A DNA stretch of 9,333 nt from Candidatus Hydrogenedentota bacterium (GCA_007116095.1 SKJD01000298.1:1-9333); one strand, 5' to 3'; shown: positions 1 to 5,823, counted from the first letter of the stretch. Notes: generated from the sequence alone by a model not told the origin. Numbers and translations are program-made.

Positions 1-1
1 C

Positions 2-652
2 CTCGCCGATTTCCCCCCGGAATTTCAGGCCCAGGCCGAGATGTTTCAAGGCAGGAGCATGTTGGTGCATAAATGCACCATGTTTCCCGTGGAATTCGTG
101 GTGCGCGGCTACCTCGCAGGCAGCGGCTGGAAGGAATACCAGGAAACAGGCGCCGTATGCGGCATTTCCCTGCCGGCGGGTCTGCGCCAGGCCGACAAGC
201 TGGACCAGCCCCTGTACACCCCGGCCACCAAAGCCCAGGACGGACACGACATCAATATATCACCTGAGGAGGCCGGCAAAATCATCGGGGAATCCTGGAA
301 CCGGGCCGCTTCGGAGGCCGCCATCGCCATTTACGAACGTGCGCGAGACATTGCCGCGGAGCGGGGCATCATTCTCTGTGACACCAAATTTGAATTTGGT
401 CTGCGCAATGAGACGCTCACCCTGGCCGACGAAATTCTCACCCCGGACTCCTCCCGCTTCTGGCCAGCCGCGCAATACCAGCCCGGGAAAAACCAGCCCA
501 GCTATGACAAGCAATTCGTACGTGACTACCTGGAGAATACTGCCTGGGACAAGAATTCCCCCCAGCCGCCGCTGCCCCAGGATGTCGTGGAAAAGACCCG
601 CGAAAAATATCTCGAAGCATACACCATGCTCACCGGCAATGAGGATATCTAG
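2..652 (+). CDS. purC: Phosphoribosylaminoimidazole-succinocarboxamide synthase (SAICAR synthetase), 5' end missing
   Basis: PurC joins CAIR and L-aspartate, using ATP, to make SAICAR in cytoplasmic de novo purine synthesis. The frame is already open at base 2, so the N-terminal part (the ATP-binding lobe) lies outside the window; about 216 residues remain. Both family signatures are visible: FPVEFVVRGYLAGSG (about residues 24-38 of the fragment) and LCDTKFEFG (about residues 121-129). Between them lies the conserved stretch ISLPAGL...PLYTPATKA..GHD..I. The C-terminal ...RFWPA...Y.PG...PSYDKQFVRDYL matches the longer, roughly 300-residue form of the enzyme found in yeast Ade1 and many bacteria. 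The stop is at 650-652, and purF starts 3 bases later, so the two are almost certainly co-transcribed. The internal ATG at 41 is not the true start, because conserved sequence continues upstream of it. Identification is firm; only the upstream boundary is unknown. Confidence 0.96.
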   Translation, partial: LADFPPEFQAQAEMFQGRSMLVHKCTMFPVEFVVRGYLAGSGWKEYQETGAVCGISLPAGLRQADKLDQPLYTPATKAQDGHDINISPEEAGKIIGESWNRAASEAAIAIYERARDIAAERGIILCDTKFEFGLRNETLTLADEILTPDSSRFWPAAQYQPGKNQPSYDKQFVRDYLENTAWDKNSPQPPLPQDVVEKTREKYLEAYTMLTGNEDI

Positions 653-655
653 CCC

Positions 656-2158
656 ATGAAACCCGAAGAGATTGAGCATCGTATCAACCACCTTCCTCCG
701 CCTTATCAACACCGCCTGGTGCCTGGCGAGGCCGATGACGCCATCTATGACGAATGTGGTGTGTTCGGTGTCTATGGGCACCCTGAAGCCGCCAAACTGA
801 TTTATCTCGGGCTCTATGCATTGCAACACCGGGGTCAGGAAGGCGGCGGGATCGTCTGCTCCGACGAGGGCGTGCTGACCGCACACCGGGGTATGGGCCA
901 TGTTGCGGATGTGTTCAAACCACACAAACTTGCCCGTGTACGCGGGACGCACGGCATCGGTCATGTCCGCTATTCTACCTGCGGCAGCAGTAACCTGCGC
1001 AACGTACAGCCCCTGGTGGTGGACTACAAGCGTGGCTCGATGGCGATGGCCCACAACGGCAACATCGTGAATGCCGAGAGTCTACGTGAAGAGCTGGAAG
1101 AAAGCGGGGCCATTTTCCAGTCCACAACCGACAGCGAAGTGGTGATCCATCAGGTGTCCCGGAGCAACGGCCCCAATTTCACGAGCTGCATTGTGGAATC
1201 CCTGCACCGGGTAATTGGGGCCTATTCCATGGTCGCTATCAATGGTGACGAGCTGGTCGCCGCGCGGGATCCCCTGGGTTTCCGTCCCCTCTGGCTCGGT
1301 CGCCTGGACGACTGCTACATCGTCTCCAGTGAGACCTGCGCCCTGGACATCATTGATGCGGAATGGGTGCGGGAAGTGGAGCCCGGCGAGGTCATCACCA
1401 TCTCGCAAGACGGCATTCAGAGCCAGAAGCCTTTCCTGCCGACCATTCCGAAGCAATGTATCTTCGAGTTTATTTATGTATCCCGCCCGGACAGCTACAT
1501 CTTCGGCAAGAGCGTCGACGAAGTGCGCAAGGCCTTCGGGCGCAAGCTGGCCAAGGTTGACCCGGTCGAAGCCGACATCGTCATGGCCGTTCCCGACTCC
1601 TCGAATCCCGCCGCCCTGGGCTATGCGCTGGAATCGGGCATTCCCTTCGAAATGGGCTTCATCCGCAATCACTATGTTGGCCGCACCTTCATCGAACCCG
1701 ATCAGGGAATCCGTGATTTCGGTGTGAAGATCAAGCTCAATCCGGCGCGGAGTGCGGTCGAGGGCAAACGCATTGTCCTCGTGGACGACAGCATCGTGCG
1801 CGGCACCACCGCCCGAAAGATCATCAAGATGCTGCTGCGGGCAGGCGCCAAGGAAATCCATTTCCGGGTCGCCTCGCCCGAAGTCATCAATTCCTGCCAC
1901 TACGGGATTGACACCCCCAACCGGGGCAAGCTGATCGCCCACAACATGAGCGTGAAAGAAATCGCCGCATTCCTGGAAGTGGACAGCCTGGCGTTTCTGC
2001 CGATACCGGACATGCTGGAAGCCACGGGCCTGGAGCCGGATCACTTCTGTCTGGCCTGTTTCAACAACGACTATCCGACGCCAACGCCGAATCAGTTCGA
2101 GTTGCATAACCAGACCCATCGGCACATCGATCACAGCACGGAAGTGCTGGGGAATTAG
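656..2158 (+). CDS. purF: Amidophosphoribosyltransferase, Fe-S (Bacillus) type
   Basis: PurF catalyses the first committed purine step, PRPP + glutamine to phosphoribosylamine. The 500-residue protein has an N-terminal Ntn glutaminase domain followed by a type I phosphoribosyltransferase domain. Cys34 in DECGVFGVYGH is the expected catalytic nucleophile after propeptide removal; LYALQHRGQEGGG, HVRYST and HNGNIVN complete the glutaminase site. The PRPP loop VLVDDSIVRGTT is at residues 374-385. Cys268 (KQCIFEF), Cys414 (NSCHYGID) and Cys465/Cys468 (CLAC) sit where the B. subtilis enzyme binds its 4Fe-4S cluster, so a cluster and oxygen sensitivity are expected. The start at 656 has GAGG at 641-644, 11 bases upstream, but it gives a long 33-residue propeptide. 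A GTG at 719 would give 12 residues but has no visible ribosome site. Regulation by purine nucleotide feedback is known for the family and not shown here. Confidence 0.97.
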   Translation: MKPEEIEHRINHLPPPYQHRLVPGEADDAIYDECGVFGVYGHPEAAKLIYLGLYALQHRGQEGGGIVCSDEGVLTAHRGMGHVADVFKPHKLARVRGTHGIGHVRYSTCGSSNLRNVQPLVVDYKRGSMAMAHNGNIVNAESLREELEESGAIFQSTTDSEVVIHQVSRSNGPNFTSCIVESLHRVIGAYSMVAINGDELVAARDPLGFRPLWLGRLDDCYIVSSETCALDIIDAEWVREVEPGEVITISQDGIQSQKPFLPTIPKQCIFEFIYVSRPDSYIFGKSVDEVRKAFGRKLAKVDPVEADIVMAVPDSSNPAALGYALESGIPFEMGFIRNHYVGRTFIEPDQGIRDFGVKIKLNPARSAVEGKRIVLVDDSIVRGTTARKIIKMLLRAGAKEIHFRVASPEVINSCHYGIDTPNRGKLIAHNMSVKEIAAFLEVDSLAFLPIPDMLEATGLEPDHFCLACFNNDYPTPTPNQFELHNQTHRHIDHSTEVLGN

Positions 2159-2190
2159 ACGCCAGCGGTAAATGTACGGGAGAACTCCCC

Positions 2191-3000
2191 ATGCTCACCC
2201 TGCTCTTCATGGTCTGTATACACTCCAGCCTGCTGCTCAGCACCCCTCCCGGCTCCGGGACCTACATATCGGCGCACCGGGGGGATGTGGCCCAGGCCCC
2301 GGAGAACACCCTGGCCGCCATCCGATCCGCAGTAGAAAAAGGGGCGCATCAGATTGAGCTGGACGTACACATCACATGCGACGGCCACCTGGTGCTGATG
2401 CACGACCACACCGTGGATCGCTCGACCGACGGCAACGGCGCGGTTCCGGAGTTGGACTTCGCAACGGTCCGCGCCCTGGACGCCGGAAGCTGGTTTGCGC
2501 CGGAGTTTACCGGTGAGCGCGTGCCCACCTTGCGGGAAGCCCTGGAAGCCATACCCAAGCCGATCCTGGTCAACGTCCATCTGCGCAATCATCCGGGCAT
2601 CGCCGAAAAAAGCGCCGCCCTGATCGCCGAGATGGACCGTCTGGACCAAGCCTTTCTCGCCTGCACCCTGGCGCAAGCGGAGGCAGCCCGTACCGTGGCG
2701 CCAGATATCATGATCTGCAACATGGATCGACAGGCCGGGGATCGCGATGCCTACATCACCATGACGATTGAGGCGAAATGCGACTTCATCCAGCTCCACC
2801 ATAACCAGGGCCTGGAAGGTCTGGAAGATGATGTGGCCCGGCTCCATGAAGCGGGTGTGTACGTCAATTGGTTCGGCGCCGAAGACCCCGAGGTCATGCG
2901 TATCTTGGCGACGGCCGGCGTCGACTATATCCTCACCGACGATCTGGACTTGGCCCTGGAGACGCTACACGGCCAGGGCACAGTATCTGCCGAGCAGTAA
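2191..3000 (+). CDS. Glycerophosphodiester phosphodiesterase (GDPD/UgpQ-like), probably exported
   Basis: This 269-residue protein belongs to the GDPD family of TIM-barrel, metal-dependent enzymes that cleave glycerophosphodiesters to glycerol-3-phosphate and an alcohol. The N-terminus (residues 1-20) is hydrophobic and could be a short signal peptide or anchor, although it lacks clear lysine or arginine at the start. Core motifs follow: SAHRG (His29, Arg30), PENT (Glu38, Asn39), IELDV (Glu56, Asp58) and LVLMHD (catalytic His71). The C-terminal VNWFGAEDPEVM...GVDYILTDDLDLAL matches the usual barrel end. One point is unusual: where the family normally has an IE-[IL]-K strand supplying a third metal ligand, this protein has VNVHLR, putting His130 in place of the Glu. 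The start is supported by GGGAG at 2178-2182, 8 bases upstream. The 32-base gap to purF suggests read-through from the purine operon, with no functional link obvious. The family call is secure; exact substrate and location are inferred. Confidence 0.9.
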   Translation: MLTLLFMVCIHSSLLLSTPPGSGTYISAHRGDVAQAPENTLAAIRSAVEKGAHQIELDVHITCDGHLVLMHDHTVDRSTDGNGAVPELDFATVRALDAGSWFAPEFTGERVPTLREALEAIPKPILVNVHLRNHPGIAEKSAALIAEMDRLDQAFLACTLAQAEAARTVAPDIMICNMDRQAGDRDAYITMTIEAKCDFIQLHHNQGLEGLEDDVARLHEAGVYVNWFGAEDPEVMRILATAGVDYILTDDLDLALETLHGQGTVSAEQ

Positions 3001-3145
3001 CCGTTAAGCAGCGTGTAACAATCCTTCAGAAATGACGGAAGGCGAGACGCCTACATACCCCACCTCAACCGTACATTTCATACCGAATCTGCAGCTCACT
3101 ATTTTTATATTTTATATTAAAATACAACTTATACATTTAATCCAA

Positions 3146-3174
3146 TTGACTTTTGAACTAGTACATGGTATCTT
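3146..3174 (+). promoter_or_regulatory. Candidate sigma70 promoter for the secreted CBM9/Ig gene
   Basis: TTGACT (3146-3151) and TATCTT (3169-3174) are separated by exactly 17 bases. An A/T tract at about 3100-3126 lies upstream and could act as an UP element. The expected transcript would have a leader of roughly 105 bases. A TATAGT at 3228-3233 is a second possible -10 but lacks a good -35 at the right distance. This is sequence matching only. Confidence 0.4.
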
Positions 3175-3254
3175 TCATCTATAGTGTCCTGCGGGAAGTG
3201 TAACCAGACTTCATTGCTGGCTTCCTGTATAGTGGAACAACATGTTTTACAGTA

Positions 3255-3272
3255 GTATTCAAATTTGAATAC
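3255..3272. repeat. Perfect 18-base palindrome just upstream of the start of the secreted CBM9/Ig gene
   Basis: GTATTCAAATTTGAATAC is its own reverse complement over all 18 bases. It ends 3 bases before the strong ribosome site AAGGAGAGG (3276-3284) of the gene starting at 3288. It has the size and symmetry of a dimeric repressor operator. As RNA it would form only a short AU-rich hairpin. The cognate regulator is unknown. Confidence 0.6.
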
Positions 3273-3287
3273 CACAAGGAGAGGTAC

Positions 3288-4373
3288 ATGTCTAGTAAAT
3301 GGTATGGACTTGGGTTGGCAGTTCTGGCTTTGCTCATGACGGCGGGTTTGGCGGGGGCGCAAACCGGGTTTGATTATGAAGCCCCATACATCAGCACGCC
3401 ACCTACTATTGATGGGGTAATTGATGACGGGGAGTATCTTGGAGAACCCATTGTGCTGAACCCTTCGACGCTCAATGACCTCGGGGGTAGCATAAACACC
3501 GGCGATTCGTCCAATGAAGCCGAATATTGGCTGGTTTGGGATGAGAATGCCCTATATATGGCGGCCCGGGTGAGTGATCCGAATGTGGTATATAATGCCA
3601 ACCAAGGTGACCCCTTGAATGGCACGGATGGCGTGCAGTTGGCTACCGACCACCAATTGTTACAGGAAGGCGGCATGGAGACAGCGGGCATCCACATTCA
3701 TGACGTGGTTCCAGGGCAAGCTGACGACAATGACACAGCGGCCTATTGGCAGCATTTGAACGGCAACCCACCCGACACTTTTCCGAATGCCGAGTGGGCT
3801 GGTCGCACCACGTCAACAGGCTATGAAGTGGAGCTGATGCTGCCTTGGAGTGATTTTGAGCCTAACAGCCCCACCCCGGAAGTTGGAATGCAGATGGGCT
3901 TCATGGTGCTCATGATGGACTTTGATGCTCCAGACGAACAGGTAGACCTTTGGTGGACAGGCGATGGCGGCATAGGCAACCCAGCCGACTGGAATGTCCT
4001 GACGCTGGGTGATGCTGTTGACACGACATTGTCCGTTTCAATTGGCGGGCCTACGTTGGCCGCAGTTGGCGCTAACGCAACGCTCACAGCACAAGTTAGT
4101 AATGCCGAAGGTGAAGTCAGCTACCAGTGGTACAAGGACGGCGTGGAATTGGAAGAGGAAGTATTCGATACCTTGCTTATCAGCGAGGTACTTGAGGACG
4201 ACGCCGGAACGTACAGTGTCACAGTGGTGGATGAAGAAGACAACCAGGCAGAAGCCAGTTTTGTGCTGACGGTAGGCGAAGCTTTGCCTGCCGCAGGACT
4301 GACGAGCATACTCCTGTTAGCTATGATTGCCGCAGCAATCGGTATGGTGATGTTGCGTCGGCAGACAGCATAA
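3288..4373 (+). CDS. Secreted CBM9/DOMON-like and Ig-like domain protein with C-terminal sorting-type tail
   Basis: This 361-residue protein starts with a clear signal peptide (residues 1-24, cleavage after AGA before Gln25). Residues about 27-242 resemble the carbohydrate-binding family 9 / DOMON-like fold: PTIDGVIDDGEY, then YWLVWDENALYMAARVSDPNV, then GTDGVQLATD, then YEVELMLPWSDF, ending in WWTGDGGIGNPADWNVLTL. Residues about 248-331 look like an Ig domain (SYQWYKDGVELE... then DDAGTYSVTV) but lack the usual disulfide cysteines. The end is LPAAGL (333-338), a hydrophobic helix to about 356, then Arg357-Arg358 and three more residues. This three-part tail suggests processing and anchoring at the cell surface. 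No catalytic residues are recognisable, so a binding or structural role at the cell surface is inferred. The ribosome site AAGGAGAGG is strong. Base composition is visibly lower in GC than in the flanking genes. The gene stands alone, with a strong terminator behind it. The ligand is unknown. Confidence 0.8.
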   Translation: MSSKWYGLGLAVLALLMTAGLAGAQTGFDYEAPYISTPPTIDGVIDDGEYLGEPIVLNPSTLNDLGGSINTGDSSNEAEYWLVWDENALYMAARVSDPNVVYNANQGDPLNGTDGVQLATDHQLLQEGGMETAGIHIHDVVPGQADDNDTAAYWQHLNGNPPDTFPNAEWAGRTTSTGYEVELMLPWSDFEPNSPTPEVGMQMGFMVLMMDFDAPDEQVDLWWTGDGGIGNPADWNVLTLGDAVDTTLSVSIGGPTLAAVGANATLTAQVSNAEGEVSYQWYKDGVELEEEVFDTLLISEVLEDDAGTYSVTVVDEEDNQAEASFVLTVGEALPAAGLTSILLLAMIAAAIGMVMLRRQTA

Positions 4374-4439
4374 CGACTAACGGATAAAATTCAGTACGCC
4401 CAACTATAACTGAAGTTCCAGTTTATCTAATCCGGAGTT

Positions 4440-4475
4440 CCCCGGGTGAGCATCAATGCCTCGCCTGGGGTTTTT
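4440..4475 (+). terminator. Intrinsic terminator of the secreted CBM9/Ig gene
   Basis: CCCCGGGTGAG (4440-4450) pairs with CTCGCCTGGGG (4460-4470), giving an 11-bp stem with two G-U pairs and a 9-base loop. TTTTT follows directly at 4471-4475. It lies 66 bases after the stop codon at 4373 and is a textbook rho-independent terminator. Confidence 0.88.
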
Positions 4476-4685
4476 CGTGTTGGGAATGACATATTTGAAA
4501 TTTTGATAGGGTAATCCAATTTCTGCAGGATATGCGTTGCCATAATAGAACTATTTACAAATACGCACATTTTATATATTTAAACATAATAGACACAATC
4601 CCACACATATCAAGAGTATTGCCCCTCCTAATAAACGCAAAATAAAATTTACTGGCAATACCCGGACCCTACCCGAGCAAACACA

Positions 4686-4721
4686 CGAAGGGCAGGCCTG
4701 GAAAATAAGGCCTGCCCTTCG
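4686..4721. terminator. Bidirectional hairpin terminator, mainly for the bacilliredoxin gene
   Basis: CGAAGGGCAGGCCT (4686-4699) and AGGCCTGCCCTTCG (4708-4721) form a perfect 14-bp stem with an 8-base loop. On the plus strand it is followed by ATTTTATG. On the minus strand it is followed by a T/G-rich stretch (TGTGTTTG), 35 bases after the bacilliredoxin stop. It can serve the minus-strand gene and back up the upstream plus-strand terminator. Confidence 0.82.
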
Positions 4722-4755
4722 ATTTTATGCTATCAGAGATTATGTGACTCGTCGA

Positions 4756-5268
4756 TTAATCCTTATACGGACTGATAGAAGAACCACAGGTATCGACGTG
4801 ATCGTTGCCTTCAAAGACTTCTTTGGGCACCGAAGGCCCTTTCCGGATGCAGATCTTGTTGTAGACCTCACTCAGGTTGTTGGCGATGTCGATAGCAGTC
4901 ATGCGCTCAATATGCCGGCGTTCGAGTACATGTATCGGCGTCCCGTCCTTGAAGACCGCGATACAGGGTGAAGACGGGGGAATCTGGTCCATATAGGCAC
5001 GCGCCTCGGCGACGGCTTCCTGATCCATCCCGGCGAAAACGGTTACCAGTTCGTCAGGAATGACTTCATTCTGCAGGGAAAGCGAGGCCCCGGGCCGCGC
5101 GCCGCCAGCGGCGCAGCCACAGACGGAATTCACGACACACAACACGGTGCCTTCTTTCTTACCCAGCACCGCGTCAACATCTTCGAGCGTGGTTAAGGGC
5201 TTGATACCGACATTGGCAAGTTCTTCCCACATGGGACGGACCTGTTCCGGATCATAAAGCGGTGGCAT
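4756..5268 (-). CDS. BrxA/BrxB-family bacilliredoxin (DUF1094, YphP/YqiW-like)
   Basis: This 170-residue cytoplasmic thioredoxin-fold protein matches the B. subtilis bacilliredoxin family, which removes bacillithiol (or a similar small thiol) from oxidised proteins. The signature is VVNSVCGCAAGGARPG, with the redox motif Cys50-Gly-Cys52. The TVFAGMD, PPSSPCIAVFKDG and RRHIE segments follow in the expected order. Cys44 is an extra cysteine near the site. Compared with the roughly 145-residue Bacillus proteins, this one has about 25 more residues at the C-terminus, ending in DTCGSSISPYKD with Cys161. The start has AAGGAG (5277-5282) 8 bases upstream on the minus strand. The gene is alone on its strand and ends at the 4686-4721 hairpin. 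No clear promoter could be assigned. The family call is firm; whether this organism makes bacillithiol cannot be told from the window. Confidence 0.93.
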   Translation of the reverse strand: MPPLYDPEQVRPMWEELANVGIKPLTTLEDVDAVLGKKEGTVLCVVNSVCGCAAGGARPGASLSLQNEVIPDELVTVFAGMDQEAVAEARAYMDQIPPSSPCIAVFKDGTPIHVLERRHIERMTAIDIANNLSEVYNKICIRKGPSVPKEVFEGNDHVDTCGSSISPYKD

Positions 5269-5547
5269 ATATACTACTCCTTTTGTTGGTCAATTTGGTT
5301 TAATAAGATTATTCGCGGTATTCGGGCACTGTTGGGCGGCCTAATGACATTGCAAGTACCCGTGCATAAAGATGCAAACAGGATATAGCTTATAACAAAG
5401 ATAAACGATGTCCTTTTAAGCCTTTATTCCTGCTTTCCGGAGCTGGGATCAAAAACGCCTATTGTAACCAAGGTACAGCATGACAAGGCAAATCCGGTAG
5501 ATTCGCCCCATGTTGCATACCGCGAAAACCGCGCTAAAAATAAAAAC
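5269..5547. other. Intergenic region upstream of the bacilliredoxin gene
   Basis: No gene is supported here. On the minus strand TACAAT (complement of 5461-5466) could be a -10 for the bacilliredoxin gene. The nearby -35 candidates are badly spaced: TTGTCA gives 14 bases and TTGCCT gives 19. The assignment is therefore weak and would imply a leader of nearly 190 bases. The stretch is moderately AT-rich close to the gene and otherwise unremarkable. Confidence 0.5.
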
Positions 5548-5576
5548 TTGACATTTGAAGCAGATCAGGTTATAAC
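5548..5576 (+). promoter_or_regulatory. Strong sigma70-type promoter for the putative structured RNA
   Basis: A perfect TTGACA (5548-5553), a 17-base spacer and TATAAC (5571-5576) give the best promoter match in the window. An A-rich tract (5536-5546) sits just upstream. Transcription would start near 5583. The next plausible protein start is more than 320 bases away, so the promoter appears to serve a non-coding transcript or a long leader. Confidence 0.75.
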
Positions 5577-5592
5577 AGTATAGACGATACTT

Positions 5593-5614
5593 GGTTTCAT
5601 ACGCGGTTTCATAC
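5593..5614 (+). repeat. Tandem 10-base direct repeat near the 5' end of the putative RNA
   Basis: GGTTTCATAC occurs at 5593-5602 and again at 5605-5614, a 12-base period with GC between the copies. It lies just downstream of the predicted transcription start. It could be an activator or repressor site, or a single-stranded repeat at the RNA's 5' end. No function is known. Confidence 0.6.
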
Positions 5615-5770
5615 CCTCGTAACCAATACCTTGTAAGTCAACTTGAAGTTACCCCACTCGGGCGGTTGAGCATTGTCTCCCTCCCCTCCTGATGCTTGGC
5701 CCGCCCTGGACGTAACGGCCTTTGAATGGGTCCCTGTTCCAGGGCCGTTTGGTTACGACGGCTATGGACA

Positions 5771-5823
5771 CCGGGGCGTCGGCGTTGATCATCCAGCGCC
5801 AAAAGGCGCCCCGGTTTTCCTTT
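5771..5823 (+). terminator. Intrinsic terminator closing the putative structured RNA
   Basis: CCGGGGCG (5771-5778) pairs perfectly with CGCCCCGG (5807-5814), and TTTTCCTTT follows. Inside, GGCG (5781-5784) can pair with CGCC (5797-5800), extending the stem. A competing compact hairpin is GCGCC-AAAA-GGCGC at 5796-5809. The T-tract is interrupted by CC, so efficiency may be partial. It lies about 130 bases before the hydrolase start. Confidence 0.6.

Larger units (their letters stand above)
3001..3287. other. AT-rich intergenic region between the GDPD gene and the secreted CBM9/Ig gene
   Basis: No convincing gene lies here. Just after the GDPD stop are two small GC-rich hairpins: CCTTC/GAAGG at 3023-3042, and AGGCG-AGA-CGCCT at 3040-3052, which overlaps it. 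They have no T-tract and may be a weak terminator or a dispersed repeat. From about 3100 the DNA becomes very AT-rich. It holds a promoter candidate (3146-3174), an imperfect hairpin around 3194-3225 (GGAAG and CCAG pairing with CTGG and CTTCC), and the palindrome at 3255-3272. Confidence 0.6.
4374..4755. other. AT-rich intergenic region between convergent genes
   Basis: This 382-base spacer contains two intrinsic terminators (4440-4475 and 4686-4721). Between them is very AT-rich DNA with no supported gene. An 8-base inverted repeat, GTATTGCC at 4616-4623 and GGCAATAC at 4654-4661, encloses a 30-base AT-rich loop. I see no promoter worth calling. Confidence 0.6.
5583..5823 (+). ncRNA. Putative structured small RNA or riboswitch-like leader with three-way junction
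   Basis: The span runs from the expected start of the 5548-5576 promoter to a GC-rich hairpin with T-tract. Helices that fit together are visible by eye. P1 is TCGTAACCAA (5617-5626) with TTGGTTACGA (5749-5758), 10 bp and perfect. P2 is GGGCGG (5660-5665) with CCGCCC (5701-5706), continued by AGCAT (5669-5673) with ATGCT (5692-5696). P3 is ACGGCC (5715-5720) with GGCCGT (5743-5748), directly stacked on P1. The P2 loop (5674-5691) is almost pure pyrimidine. Rival pairings exist: GCCCTGGA 5703-5710 with TCCAGGGC 5738-5745, and CGTAAC 5711-5716 with GTTACG 5752-5757. These could allow switching. I do not recognise it as 6S RNA, SRP RNA, tmRNA, RNase P RNA or a common riboswitch. Short overlapping open frames here have no ribosome site or family resemblance. 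It could be a free RNA or the leader of the hydrolase gene at 5954. Transcription is inferred. Confidence 0.55.

Noticed and set aside
260..1054. A 264-codon open frame antisense across the purC-purF junction
   Set aside because: It crosses two well-identified genes on the other strand and shows no domain or start signal.
1082..2134. A 350-codon open frame antisense to purF
   Set aside because: purF is conserved throughout this span. The reverse frame looks like a codon-bias artefact without recognisable motifs.
5685..5700. CTGATG near CTCCT, reminiscent of the fluoride (crcB) riboswitch
   Set aside because: The rest of that motif is missing, the region is much longer than that class, and no fluoride transporter gene follows.
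5583..5823. 6S RNA, SRP RNA, tmRNA or RNase P RNA
   Set aside because: There is no long 5'-3' closing stem with central bubble, no GGAA-tetraloop SRP core, no tRNA-like ends or tag frame, and it is too short and lacks conserved boxes for RNase P.
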